64,000 nt of DNA from the NCBI GenBank assembly GCA_038233075.1, contig JBBSMQ010000014.1:30641-94640 (forward strand). Reading direction: 5' to 3'. The notes under the pieces are model-generated. The model had not been told where the DNA came from and ran no database searches. It worked only from the letters and a program-made list of their open reading frames with translations. The DNA is from Iamia sp038233075. Its GTDB lineage: Bacteria; Actinomycetota; Acidimicrobiia; Acidimicrobiales; Iamiaceae. The position numbers and the translations under genes were made by a program. Below are positions 23,552 to 32,230 of the stretch, in pieces; the stretch's first letter is position 1; the number at the start of each line of letters is the position of its first letter.

Positions 23552-24249
23552 GGTGCCCCGTCGCGCAGTGCGTTGCGCACGGCGCCCTCCGCTCCCGGGT
23601 CAGCGGCTGGGCCCGACCAGGTGACGGCGCCGGCCCGGGTGACCACGAGCTGGTCGGCCAGACGCTGGGCCTGGGCCAGGTCGTGGGTCACCCACAGCAC
23701 GGGCATGCCGTCGTCGGCCAGGGAACGGGCCAGCTCCTCCATCCGATGGGTCGCGGTGGCGTCGAGGGAGGAGGTGGCCTCATCGGCCAGCAGGACCTCA
23801 GGCCCGGTCGTGAGAGCCCGAGCCAGGACCAGGCGCTGGGCCTCGCCACCGGAGAGGGCATCGGCCGACCGCTCGAGGAGGGTCGGGTCGAGGCCCACCT
23901 GGTGCAGCGCCCGGCAGGCGTCGTCGTCGGTCAGGTCGGGTGTGACCGCCCGCAGGTTGTCCACCACCGTGCCCGGAAACGGTGTCGGTCCCTGGAAGAC
24001 CATCGCCACCCGGCGGCGGTGGTCCAGGGGGTCGAGGTCGTCGAGTGGGTCGTCCCGGAAGCGGATGGTCCCCGCGTCGGGGCACTCGAGCCGGTTGAGG
24101 CAGCGCAGCAGCGTCGACTTGCCGGCACCCGACGCGCCCACCAACACCGTGATGCCGGCATCGACGATCGTCAGGTCGACGTCGCACAGGACGTTGGTGC
24201 CCCGGCGTGACACGCTCACCCCCTCCAGCGCGAACAGGGGCGGGACCAT
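23545..24249 (-). CDS. fetA: FetA-type ABC transporter ATPase
   Basis: A 234-aa ABC ATPase: Walker A GASGAGKST, Q-loop VFQGPTPFPGT, signature LSGGEAQR, Walker B VLLADEATSSLD, and H-loop WVTHD. It energises the FetB permease encoded immediately downstream. TAACGT lies 9 nt before the ATG at 24249. Two 14-bp direct repeats just upstream (24277-24306) could be a control site. The product may be an iron exporter. Confidence 0.9.
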   Translation of the reverse strand: MVPPLFALEGVSVSRRGTNVLCDVDLTIVDAGITVLVGASGAGKSTLLRCLNRLECPDAGTIRFRDDPLDDLDPLDHRRRVAMVFQGPTPFPGTVVDNLRAVTPDLTDDDACRALHQVGLDPTLLERSADALSGGEAQRLVLARALTTGPEVLLADEATSSLDATATHRMEELARSLADDGMPVLWVTHDLAQAQRLADQLVVTRAGAVTWSGPAADPGAEGAVRNALRDGAPW

Positions 24250-24276
24250 CGCCGCCCGACGTTACCGCCGCTCACC

Positions 24277-24306
24277 GATCAGCGGACGGGCCGATCAGCG
24301 GACGGG
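24277..24306. repeat. Tandem 14-bp direct repeat upstream of fetA
   Basis: GATCAGCGGACGGG occurs at 24277-24290 and 24293-24306, 16 bp apart, ending 13 bp before the presumed fetA -10. The phasing places both copies on roughly the same side, a possible operator; a simple local duplication is the alternative. Confidence 0.55.
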
Positions 24307-24321
24307 TGACGGGCCGGCCGG

Positions 24322-24723
24322 TCAGTCCCGGGCGCGGCGGAGGCGGTCGATCTGGCGGCGGTCCCGCTTGGTGGGACGGCCGGCGCCCCGCTCGCGCGCC
24401 GCGACCGGCGGAGTGGTGTCCCGTGGGGGTGGCGGCGGGGTGTGGTCGACGAGGGCTCCCGCCGCCTCGGCCGCACCGACCCGCTTCTCGATCACCCGCA
24501 CGACCTCGACGCGGCGATCGACGCCGTGGCCCCGCACCTGGATCGCACTGCCCGCGGTCACCGGGGAGGCGGCCTTGGCCGGCCGGCCGTCGATCTGCAC
24601 GTGGCCGCCCCGGCAAGCGGCAGCACTCTCGGAGCGGGTCCGGAACAGCCGCACGGCCCACATCCACCGATCGACCCGGGCCGTTGCCACGCCACCATGA
24701 TCGTCGCCGGTCGGCCCCGACAC
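24322..24723 (-). CDS. S4-domain RNA-binding protein (Hsp15/HslR-like)
   Basis: A 133-aa protein whose core, VDRWMWAVRLFRTRSESAAA, then GHVQIDGRPAKAASPVTAG, is an S4 RNA-binding fold as in Hsp15. Hsp15 rescues stalled 50S subunits carrying peptidyl-tRNA. A proline-rich linker leads to a basic tail GRPTKRDRRQIDRL, common in actinobacterial members. GTG 24723 is the outer start; an internal GTG at 24690 (product starting ATARVDRWMW) fits the family better and may be the true one. It is adjacent to fetA in the same direction. Confidence 0.85.
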   Translation of the reverse strand: MSGPTGDDHGGVATARVDRWMWAVRLFRTRSESAAACRGGHVQIDGRPAKAASPVTAGSAIQVRGHGVDRRVEVVRVIEKRVGAAEAAGALVDHTPPPPPRDTTPPVAARERGAGRPTKRDRRQIDRLRRARD

Positions 24724-24904
24724 CAGCGACCGCTGTGTAGGCCGCGGCCTCGCCGGTCGGCCCCGTCTGCGGCCCCGACGGCGGTCGTCGCCCCCTCACC
24801 AGCGAAAGGTCACCGGCACCCCGACGGAAGCGACGGTCATCCGTCTACGCTGTGACCGGCATCACAGCCCCGACCCAGCCCACCACGGTCCCCCCGGAGG
24901 TCCC

Positions 24905-25426
24905 ATGAACGTGACGGTCACCGTCAACGGCGTCGAGCGATCGGCCGAGGTCGAGCCCCGGCTGCTGCTCGTCCACTACCTGCGGGAGGTGCTCGGGCTG
25001 ACCGGCACCAACGTGGGCTGCGACACCACCTCGTGCGGAGCGTGCACCGTGCACCTCGACGGGGACTCGGTGAAGTCCTGCACCGTCCTCGCCGTCCAGG
25101 CCGACGGGTCCGAGGTGACCACCATCGAGGGCATGGCCCGCGATGGCGTCCTGCACCCGATGCAGCAGGCGTTCATGGAGAACCACGGCCTGCAGTGCGG
25201 CTACTGCACGCCCGGCATGGTGATGGCCGCCACCGCCCTGATCACCGAGTCCGAGGCCGCCGGTCGCACCCTCGACGACCAGGCCGTCCGTGTCGGGCTG
25301 GAGGGCAACCTCTGTCGCTGCACCGGCTACCAGAACATCGTGGCCTCCGTCCTGGCCTGTGCCGCCGGGGAGCTCGGTGATGGCACCGGGGTCCAGGTGC
25401 GCGACGGACAGGGGGTGCCGGCATGA
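24905..25426 (+). CDS. coxS: CO-dehydrogenase-type small subunit, two [2Fe-2S] clusters
   Basis: A 173-aa iron-sulfur subunit of a molybdenum hydroxylase. The plant-type cluster motif GCDTTSCGACTVHLDG and the second cluster pair QCGYCTPGM and LCRCTGYQNI are complete. It passes electrons from the Mo site in CoxL to FAD in CoxM. The ATG at 24905 follows GGAGG, and TACGCT at about 24844 is the likely promoter. Its stop overlaps the coxL start (ATGA). First gene of the operon in the order S-L-M, usual for form II enzymes. Confidence 0.95.
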   Translation: MNVTVTVNGVERSAEVEPRLLLVHYLREVLGLTGTNVGCDTTSCGACTVHLDGDSVKSCTVLAVQADGSEVTTIEGMARDGVLHPMQQAFMENHGLQCGYCTPGMVMAATALITESEAAGRTLDDQAVRVGLEGNLCRCTGYQNIVASVLACAAGELGDGTGVQVRDGQGVPA

Positions 25427-27906
25427 CCGCGACCGAGCCCCGCACCAACGAGTCCCCCGCCGTCACCGGCACCCGCCTCCTGCGCAAGGAGGACCCGGTC
25501 CTCCTGACCGGCGAGGGCCGCTACACCGACGACCTGCAGATCCCGGGCGCGCTGCACATGGCCGTGGTCCGCAGTCCCTTCGCCCACGCCCGCATCACCT
25601 CCATCGACACGGCCGAGGCCGAGGCGTCGCCCGGCGTCGTGGCCGTCTACACCGGGGCCGATCTGGCCGACCTGTGGGCCGACCAGATGCCCAGCGCCTG
25701 GCCCGTCACCGACGACATGGTCAACCCGCCCCACTTCCCGGTGACCCAGGACAAGGCCCGCTACGTCGGCGACGCCGTCGCCGTGGTGCTGGCCGAGTCC
25801 AACGTGGCCGCCCGCGACGCGGTCGACCTGGTCGACGTCGACTACGACCCGCTGCCCGCTGTGGTGGACCTGGAGGCCGCCCTCACCGACGAGGTCGTGA
25901 TCCACGAGGACGCGGGCACCAACAAGAGCTACACGTGGGACCTCGAGATCGACGAGGCCGCGGTGACCAAGGCCTTCGACGAGGCCGCCCACACCGTGAC
26001 CGGCAAGTTCGTCCAGCAGCGTCTGCTGCCCATGCCCATGGAGCCTCGGGCGGTGGCGTGCGTGCCCGAGCCCTTCGGTGGCGGCGTCACCCTCTACTCG
26101 GCCACCCAGATCCCCCACATCCTCAAGGTGATGACGGCGGTGACGCTGGGCATGTCCGAGGCCGACATCCGTGTGGTGGCCCCCGCGGTCGGCGGCGGCT
26201 TCGGGTCCAAGCTCGAGGTCTACGCCGAGGAGCTGCTCTGCACCGCGCTGGCCCACAAGCTCAAGCGCCCGGTGCGCTGGCTGGAGGAGCGCAGCGAGAA
26301 CGCCCAGGCCACCATCCACGGCCGGGGCCAGATCCAGGAGATCGACCTGGCGGCTGACGCCGACGGCAAGGTCACCGGCGTGCGGGTCCGGCTGCTGGCC
26401 GACATGGGCGCCTACCTGCAGCTCATCACCCCCGGCATCCCCCTGCTGGGCTCGTTCCTCTACTGCGGCGTCTACGACGTGCCCGCCTTCTCCTTCACCT
26501 GCACCGGGGTGTTCACGACCATGACCCCCACCGACGCCTACCGCGGCGCCGGTCGCCCGGAGGCCACCTACGCCATCGAGCGGGGCATGGACCTGCTCGC
26601 TCGCGAGGTCGGGGTCGACCCGGCCGAGATCCGGCGGCGCAACTACATCACCACCGACCAGTTCCCCTACACCGCGGTGACGGGCCTGGAGTACGACTCC
26701 GGCAACCACGAGTCCGGGGCGGAGATCGCGCTCGACCTGGCCGGCTACGACGACCTCCGCGCCGAGCAGGAGCAGCGCCGGAGCGAGGGCGGCACAAAGC
26801 ACCTCGGCATCGGCATGGCCTCGTACTTCGAGATGTGCGGCCTGGCCCCCAGCCGGGTGCTGGCCTCGCTCAACTACTCGGCCGGAGGGTGGGAGTCGGC
26901 CACGGTGCGGATGATGCCCACGGGCAAGGTCCAGGTCGTCTCCGGCGCCACGCCCCACGGCCAGGGTCACGAGACCAGTTGGTCGATGATCGTGGCCGAC
27001 AAGCTCGGCGTCAGCCCCGACGACGTCGAGGTGCTGCACTCCGACACCAACATCAGCCCCCACGGCCTCGACACCTACGGGTCGCGCTCGCTGCCCGTCG
27101 GTGGCGTCGCCGTGGCCCTCGCCTGCGACCAGGTCCTCGACAAGGCCAAGCAGATCGCCGCCCACCAGATGGAGGCGTCCGCCGACGACCTCGAGTTCTC
27201 CGGGGGCGTGTTCTCGGTGCGGGGCTCTCCTGACAAGGAGATGCCGATGGCGGCGGTGGCCTTCGAGGCCTTCACCGCCCACGACCTGCCCGATGACGTC
27301 GAGCCCAACCTGACCGCCCAGGTCACCTACGACCCGCCCAACTTCTCCTGGCCCTTCGGCACCCACGTCTGCGTGGTCGAGGTCGACGAGGAGACCGGTG
27401 CGGTCGAGGTGCGCGACTACGTCGCCGTCGACGACTGCGGCACGCAGATCAACCCCATGATCGTCGAGGGCCAGGTCCACGGCGGCATCGTCCAGGGGCT
27501 GGCCCAGGCCCTGTTCGAGGAGGCCGTCTATGACGCCGACGGCAACCTCTCGGCCGGCAGCCTGGCCGAGTACCTCGTCCCCGCCGCCCCCGACGTCCCC
27601 ACCATGCGCCTGGGCCAGTCGGTGACCCCCAGCCCCACCAACAGCCTGGGGGTCAAGGGCGTGGGCGAGGCCGGCACCATCGGTGCCGCGCCGACGGTGA
27701 TCAACGCCGTCGTCGACGCCCTCAGCCACCTCGGCGTCACCGAGATGCGCATGCCGGCCTCGCCGCTGCACATCTGGGAGGCCATCCAGGCCGCCAGGGG
27801 CGGCGACGGCGACGGTCTCACCGCCGAGCAGACCACCGACACCGCCGGTGCCGACCGCGACGCGCCGTCGGACAGCGTGCAGGCCGACCAAGGAGGAGCC
27901 TCGTGA
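25423..27906 (+). CDS. coxL: Form II aerobic CO-dehydrogenase-type molybdopterin large subunit
   Basis: An 827-aa molybdenum-cofactor subunit. GGGFGSKLEVYAEE and the active-site loop AYRGAGRPEATY mark it as form II; form I enzymes, which are proven CO dehydrogenases, carry AYxCSFR. The catalytic glutamate is in GVGEAGTIGA, near residue 749. Form II enzymes may oxidise CO slowly or act on other carbonyl or heterocyclic compounds, so CO as substrate is not established. A Ser/Asp/Gly-rich tail of about 45 residues follows the conserved end. It overlaps coxS and coxM by 4 bp each. Confidence 0.95.
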   Translation: MTATEPRTNESPAVTGTRLLRKEDPVLLTGEGRYTDDLQIPGALHMAVVRSPFAHARITSIDTAEAEASPGVVAVYTGADLADLWADQMPSAWPVTDDMVNPPHFPVTQDKARYVGDAVAVVLAESNVAARDAVDLVDVDYDPLPAVVDLEAALTDEVVIHEDAGTNKSYTWDLEIDEAAVTKAFDEAAHTVTGKFVQQRLLPMPMEPRAVACVPEPFGGGVTLYSATQIPHILKVMTAVTLGMSEADIRVVAPAVGGGFGSKLEVYAEELLCTALAHKLKRPVRWLEERSENAQATIHGRGQIQEIDLAADADGKVTGVRVRLLADMGAYLQLITPGIPLLGSFLYCGVYDVPAFSFTCTGVFTTMTPTDAYRGAGRPEATYAIERGMDLLAREVGVDPAEIRRRNYITTDQFPYTAVTGLEYDSGNHESGAEIALDLAGYDDLRAEQEQRRSEGGTKHLGIGMASYFEMCGLAPSRVLASLNYSAGGWESATVRMMPTGKVQVVSGATPHGQGHETSWSMIVADKLGVSPDDVEVLHSDTNISPHGLDTYGSRSLPVGGVAVALACDQVLDKAKQIAAHQMEASADDLEFSGGVFSVRGSPDKEMPMAAVAFEAFTAHDLPDDVEPNLTAQVTYDPPNFSWPFGTHVCVVEVDEETGAVEVRDYVAVDDCGTQINPMIVEGQVHGGIVQGLAQALFEEAVYDADGNLSAGSLAEYLVPAAPDVPTMRLGQSVTPSPTNSLGVKGVGEAGTIGAAPTVINAVVDALSHLGVTEMRMPASPLHIWEAIQAARGGDGDGLTAEQTTDTAGADRDAPSDSVQADQGGAS

Positions 27907-28730
27907 TCCCCGCCCCCTTCGCTTACGACCGGGTCGATTCGACCGACGCCGCCCTGGCGGCCCTGGCCGAGCACGGCGACGACGCCAAGCTCCTCGCCGG
28001 CGGCCACTCGCTGCTGCCGCTGATGAAGCTGCGGTTGGCGTCGCCCGAGGTGCTCGTCGATGTGGGCCGCCTGTCGGACCTGTCCTACGTGCGCCAGGAC
28101 GGCGACACCATCGCCATCGGCGCCCTCACCCGCCACCGCGACCTGGAGACCTCGTCGGAGCTGGCCGAGCAGGTGCCGATCCTCGCCCACGTGGCCGGAC
28201 AGGTCGGCGATCCGCAGGTGCGGCACCGGGGCACCATCGGGGGGTCCGTCGCCCACGCGGATCCGGCCTCGGACCTCCCCGCGGTCATCCTGGCCCTGGG
28301 CGGGTCGTTCCTGGTCCGCTCCTCGGAGCGCGGCGATCGGGAGATCCCCGCCACCGAGTTCTTCACCGGGTTCCTGGAGAGCGCGCTGGAGCCCGATGAG
28401 ATGCTCATCGAGATCCGGGTGCCGGCGGTGCCTGGAGCCGGGTGGTCGTTCCAGAAGTTCAACCGTCGGGCCCTGGACTGGGCCATCGTCGGCGTGGCCG
28501 CGGTGAGCCGCAACGGCTCGAGTGGTGTCGGGCTGGTGAACATGGGCTCGGTGCCCTTGCTGGCCTCGGGCGTGACCGAGGCCCTCGACCAGGGCGGGTC
28601 GATCGCCGATGCCGCCGAGCACGCGGCCGACGGGGCCGAGCCCCAGGCCGACATGAACGCGACGGTCGAGTACCGCACCCACCTGGCCAAGGTCCTGGTC
28701 CGGAGGGCCCTGGAGGAGGCCAGTGGTTGA
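27903..28730 (+). CDS. coxM: CO-dehydrogenase-type FAD subunit
   Basis: A 275-aa FAD-binding subunit of the VAO/PCMH type. The two pyrophosphate-binding motifs LAGGHSLLPLMKLRL (about residue 30) and TIGGSVAHADPASDLP (about residue 111) are both intact. It takes electrons from the CoxS clusters and hands them to the quinone pool. The start at 27903 overlaps the coxL end. A nested hairpin follows 23 nt after the stop. Confidence 0.94.
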   Translation: MIPAPFAYDRVDSTDAALAALAEHGDDAKLLAGGHSLLPLMKLRLASPEVLVDVGRLSDLSYVRQDGDTIAIGALTRHRDLETSSELAEQVPILAHVAGQVGDPQVRHRGTIGGSVAHADPASDLPAVILALGGSFLVRSSERGDREIPATEFFTGFLESALEPDEMLIEIRVPAVPGAGWSFQKFNRRALDWAIVGVAAVSRNGSSGVGLVNMGSVPLLASGVTEALDQGGSIADAAEHAADGAEPQADMNATVEYRTHLAKVLVRRALEEASG

Positions 28731-28753
28731 TCGCCACGCTGCCGACCGCCCCA

Positions 28754-28799
28754 TCTCGCGACGATTCCGACACGAGATCGTGGAGGAATCGTCGCGAGA
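28754..28799 (+). terminator. Nested hairpin after coxM
   Basis: TCTCGCGACGATTCC (28754-28768) pairs perfectly with GGAATCGTCGCGAGA (28785-28799). The loop itself folds as CACG-AGAT-CGTG flanked by GA/GA. It may terminate or partly attenuate the coxSLM message before the accessory genes. Confidence 0.75.
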
Positions 28800-28826
28800 A
28801 CAAGGGCATCGGGCTGGTGGTCGAGG

Positions 28827-29753
28827 GTGACGGCCCCCCCCGTGGTGCCCGACGATCCCGCCGGGTTGCGAGCGGCCCTCGCCGACCACGGGTACCTGGC
28901 TGACGAGGGCCTGGCCACGGTCATCTACCTCGCCCTCCGCCTCCAGCGCCCCCTCCTGCTGGAAGGGGAGGCCGGCGTGGGCAAGACCGAGGTGGCCAAG
29001 GTCCTGGCGCGATGGCGAGGCAGTGAGCTGCTCCGGCTCCAGTGCTTCGAGGGCATCGACGCGGCCCAGGCCCTCTACGAGTGGGACCACGCCCGCCAGC
29101 TGCTGCACCTGCGGGCCGCGGAGGCGGCGGGCGAGCTGGCCGGACAGGGCTCGGCCGCGGTCGAGGACGAGCTCCACGACCCGCGCTTCTTGGTGCGCCG
29201 GCCCGTGCTGGCCGCCCTCGACCACCAGGGCGACGGGCCCACCCCGGTACTGCTCATCGACGAGGTCGACCGGGCCGATGACGAGTTCGAGGCCCTCCTC
29301 CTCGAGGTCCTGTCGGACTGGTCGGTCACCGTTCCCGAGCTGGGCACGGTGCGGGCACAGGTGCCCCCGGTCGTGGTCCTCACCTCCAACCGCACCCGCG
29401 ACGTCCACGACGCGCTCAAGCGACGCTGTCTCTACCACTGGGTCGAGCACCCGGACTTCGACCGGGAGGTCGCGGTCATCCGCCTCCGCATCCCCGAGGT
29501 CGACGAGGTCATGGCACGGGAGGTGGCCGCGGCCACCGCCGCCCTGCGCGACCTCGGGCTCTACAAGCCGCCTGGTGTGGCCGAGTCCATCGACTGGGCC
29601 GCGTCGCTCGCCGCGCTCGGCCGCCGCCACCTCGACGCCGCCTCCGTCTCCGCCACCCTCGGCTCCGTCCTCAAGTACCGCGAGGACGTCGAGCGCACCC
29701 GCTCCTTCGGCATCGACGCCCTCCTCGACGCCCTCCGTTCCCGTGCCAGCTGA
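28827..29753 (+). CDS. coxD: MoxR-family AAA+ ATPase (CoxD-like)
   Basis: A 308-aa AAA+ ATPase with Walker A GEAGVGKTE (about residue 47), Walker B LLIDEVDRAD (about residue 141), sensor I VVLTSNRTRDV and an arginine-rich second region. CoxD proteins, working with VWA-domain CoxE, help mature the Mo-Cu centre of CO dehydrogenases; in form II systems the exact task is less clear. GTG 28827 is the start; codons 3-5 contain an 8-C run. It overlaps coxE by 11 bp. Confidence 0.9.
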   Translation: MTAPPVVPDDPAGLRAALADHGYLADEGLATVIYLALRLQRPLLLEGEAGVGKTEVAKVLARWRGSELLRLQCFEGIDAAQALYEWDHARQLLHLRAAEAAGELAGQGSAAVEDELHDPRFLVRRPVLAALDHQGDGPTPVLLIDEVDRADDEFEALLLEVLSDWSVTVPELGTVRAQVPPVVVLTSNRTRDVHDALKRRCLYHWVEHPDFDREVAVIRLRIPEVDEVMAREVAAATAALRDLGLYKPPGVAESIDWAASLAALGRRHLDAASVSATLGSVLKYREDVERTRSFGIDALLDALRSRAS

Positions 29754-31014
29754 CCCCCGCCGGCCGTCCGACGATGGTGAAGTGGTCCCGGGTTCGGTCG
29801 TGGGGGCGGCCGGGATCGGGACCGGTTCGTCTGGAGTAGGTGAGGGGCCGGACGGGGCCGCGCTCGTGGGGGCACTGGCCCATGCCCTGCGCCGTCACGG
29901 GGTTCCCGTCGCGGTGCGCTCGACGGTCGCCTGCGCCGAGGCGGTGGCCGCCCTGGGTCTGGACCGGCGCGACGACCTGTACTGGGCCGGGCGGGCGACC
30001 CTCGTCCACCGACCCGAGGACATCCCGGCGTGGGACGCGGCCTTCGCCGCGATCGTCGACGACACCGTCACCTGGGCCGCTCCCGCGCCGGCGTCGTCGG
30101 CGTCCCTGATGGTCGACGACGCCGAGGCCGGCGACGCGACACCCACGGACGAGTCCGACGACGAGCCCGAGCCCGACCGCGAGGTCACCGTCCTGCGTCA
30201 CAGCGCCCACGAGGACCTCCGCCACGCCGACCTCGGCACGTGCACCGCGGCCGAGCGGGCCGAGCTGCACCGAGCCGTCACCCGACTGCGGGTCGGTGTG
30301 GTCACCCGACGGTCGCGACGACGTCGGCCGAGCCGCTCCGGACGCGAGCTCGACCTGCGGGCCACCGTGACCGCCGCCCTGGCCACCGGGGGCGAGGCCC
30401 TGCGGTTGCACCGCCAGGGCCCGTCGGAGCGACCCCGCCGCCTGGTGCTGCTGGTCGACGTCAGCGGGTCGATGGAGCCCTACGCCAGGGCCCTGGTCCG
30501 CTTCGCCCACGCCGCCGTCGCCTCCCGGGGTGCGGGGCGGGTCGAGGCCTTCACCCTCGGCACCCGGTTGACCCGCGTCACCCGGTCGCTCTCGGCCCGT
30601 GACCCCGACCTGGCCCTGGAGCGGGCCGCGGCGGAGGTCGCCGACTGGTCCGGTGGCACCCGCCTGGGCGAGTCCCTCGGGCGCTTTGCCGACCGCTGGG
30701 GTGTGCGGGGGCTGGCCCGGGGCGCGGTGGTGGTCGTCCTCTCCGACGGCTGGGACCGCGGCGACCCAGAGGCCGTGGCCGAGGCCATGGCCCGCCTGCA
30801 CCGGGTGGCCCACCACATCGTCTGGGTCAACCCGCTCAAGGCCGCTCCGGGCTACCAGCCTCTCGCCCGGGGCATGGCCGCGGCCCTTCCGTTCGTCGAC
30901 ACGTTCGTGGCGGGACACTCGTTGGCGTCACTGGAGGACCTGGCCGCCCTGCTCGCCACAGTGGGCGGGGGCGGCCGCGCCCGAACCGTCGACCCGAGGA
31001 GCGCTGCGGCATGA
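29743..31014 (+). CDS. coxE: VWA-domain protein (CoxE-like)
   Basis: A protein of up to 423 aa with a C-terminal von Willebrand A domain whose MIDAS motif LLVDVSGSMEPYA (DxSxS, about residue 236) is intact, plus VVVLSDGWDRGD. It matches the VWA_CoxE family that partners MoxR ATPases. The N-terminal conserved region begins around ALVGALAHALRRHGVPV. GTG 29743 gives translation through a 52-nt palindromic repeat, so a later start near GTG 29868 is possible. An acidic linker (DESDDEPEPDREV) separates the halves. Confidence 0.88.
   Translation: MPADPRRPSDDGEVVPGSVVGAAGIGTGSSGVGEGPDGAALVGALAHALRRHGVPVAVRSTVACAEAVAALGLDRRDDLYWAGRATLVHRPEDIPAWDAAFAAIVDDTVTWAAPAPASSASLMVDDAEAGDATPTDESDDEPEPDREVTVLRHSAHEDLRHADLGTCTAAERAELHRAVTRLRVGVVTRRSRRRRPSRSGRELDLRATVTAALATGGEALRLHRQGPSERPRRLVLLVDVSGSMEPYARALVRFAHAAVASRGAGRVEAFTLGTRLTRVTRSLSARDPDLALERAAAEVADWSGGTRLGESLGRFADRWGVRGLARGAVVVVLSDGWDRGDPEAVAEAMARLHRVAHHIVWVNPLKAAPGYQPLARGMAAALPFVDTFVAGHSLASLEDLAALLATVGGGGRARTVDPRSAAA
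29778..29829. repeat. 52-nt palindromic dispersed repeat, copy 1
   Basis: Outer arms GAAGTGGTCCCG and CGGGACCGGTTC are complementary except at two positions, and the inside holds a second imperfect stem. About 45 of 52 bases match copy 2 at 56080-56131 with no gaps. Here it lies at the coxD/coxE junction. Confidence 0.7.
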
Positions 31015-31033
31015 CCGGACGGGGGCCGAGACG

Positions 31034-32203
31034 GTGAGGGATGTCCTCGACGTCGTGGCGCGCTGGCTCGCGGCCGGGCAGCGGGTGGCCCTGGGGCGTG
31101 TGGTCGACCTCGAGGGCTCCGGTCCCCGTGACGCCGGAGCGGCCATGGCGGTCAACGACCAGGGCGAGGTCGCGGGGTCGGTGTCGGGTGGCTGCGTGGA
31201 AGGGGCGGCCGTGGCCGAGGCCCTCGACCTCCTCGGCGTCGAGCGCCCCGACCTCGGCCTCCTGCCTCCAGGTGACGGGTCCGCCGACGGCGCCGAGGTG
31301 GGCGAGCCGCGCCTGGTGACCTTCGGCTACTCCGACGACGACGCCTTCGCGGTCGGGCTCACCTGCGGGGGCACCGTCCACCTCTTCCTCGAGCCCCTCG
31401 ACCACCCCGGCGGGCTGGGACCGCACCTCGGCCGCATCGGCGACGACCTGCGCGCTCGGCGACCCTTCGCGGTGGCCACCGTCGTCGACGGTCCTGGGCT
31501 GGGCCGGTCCCTGGCCGTGGGCCGCGACGGTGAGGTGGTCGGTACGGTCGGCGACGAGGGCCGCGACCACGCCGTGGCCCGCGATGCAGTGGGCGAGCTG
31601 GGCGTGGCCCGCAGCGGCCTGCGCCACTACGGGTCGCGCGGCGAGGCCGACGAGGCCGCCGTCACCGTGTTCATCGAGTCCTTCGCCCCGCCCTCGGAGA
31701 TGCTCGTCTTCGGCGCCGTCGACTTCACCGCCGCCCTCGCCCGCGTGGCGCGGACCCTCGGGTACCGGGTCACCGTCTGCGACGCCCGCGAGGTGTTCGC
31801 CACCCCGGAGCGCTTCCCCGAGGCCCACGAGGTCGTCGTCGACTGGCCCCACCGCCTGCTCGAAGCGGTGGGCCACGGACTCGGCCCGGCCGACGCCGTG
31901 TGCGTGCTCACCCACGACGCCAAGTTCGACGTGCCCGCCATCCGGGCCGCGCTGGCCACCGACGTCGGCTACATCGGGCTCATGGGCAGCCGCCGCACCC
32001 ACGACCGCCGCCGGGCCCGTCTGGCCGACGAGGGCGTCACCGACCCGGCCGACCTGGTCCGTCTCCACTCGCCCATCGGCCTCGACATCGGCGCCCGCAC
32101 CCCCGAGGAGACGGCGGTGGCCATCGTGGCCGAGATCATCGCCCTGCGCTCCGGCCGCCCCGCCCCCCACCTCCGCGACACCGCCGGCCCCATCCACGGC
32201 TGA
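31034..32203 (+). CDS. XdhC/CoxF-family molybdenum enzyme maturation protein
   Basis: A 389-aa protein of the XdhC/CoxI/CoxF family, which binds molybdopterin cofactor and fits the enzyme with its sulfurated or otherwise matured metal. The N-terminal domain contains VSGSVSGGCVEGA and LTCGGTVHLFLE; the C-terminal Rossmann-like domain has MLVFGAVDFTAALARVARTLG and YIGLMGSRRTHDRR. The nucleotide-binding GAGH of relatives is GAVD here. GTG 31034 is favoured because it begins MRDVLDVVARW, as in the family. It lies 19 nt after coxE in the same operon. Confidence 0.9.
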   Translation: MRDVLDVVARWLAAGQRVALGRVVDLEGSGPRDAGAAMAVNDQGEVAGSVSGGCVEGAAVAEALDLLGVERPDLGLLPPGDGSADGAEVGEPRLVTFGYSDDDAFAVGLTCGGTVHLFLEPLDHPGGLGPHLGRIGDDLRARRPFAVATVVDGPGLGRSLAVGRDGEVVGTVGDEGRDHAVARDAVGELGVARSGLRHYGSRGEADEAAVTVFIESFAPPSEMLVFGAVDFTAALARVARTLGYRVTVCDAREVFATPERFPEAHEVVVDWPHRLLEAVGHGLGPADAVCVLTHDAKFDVPAIRAALATDVGYIGLMGSRRTHDRRRARLADEGVTDPADLVRLHSPIGLDIGARTPEETAVAIVAEIIALRSGRPAPHLRDTAGPIHG

Positions 32204-32230
32204 CGCCCGACCCCCACCCAAGGAGCCCCC

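Noticed and set aside
25327..27891. An 854-codon minus-strand frame opposite coxL
   Set aside because: It is fully antisense to coxL, with repetitive Gly/Val/His composition and no motif.
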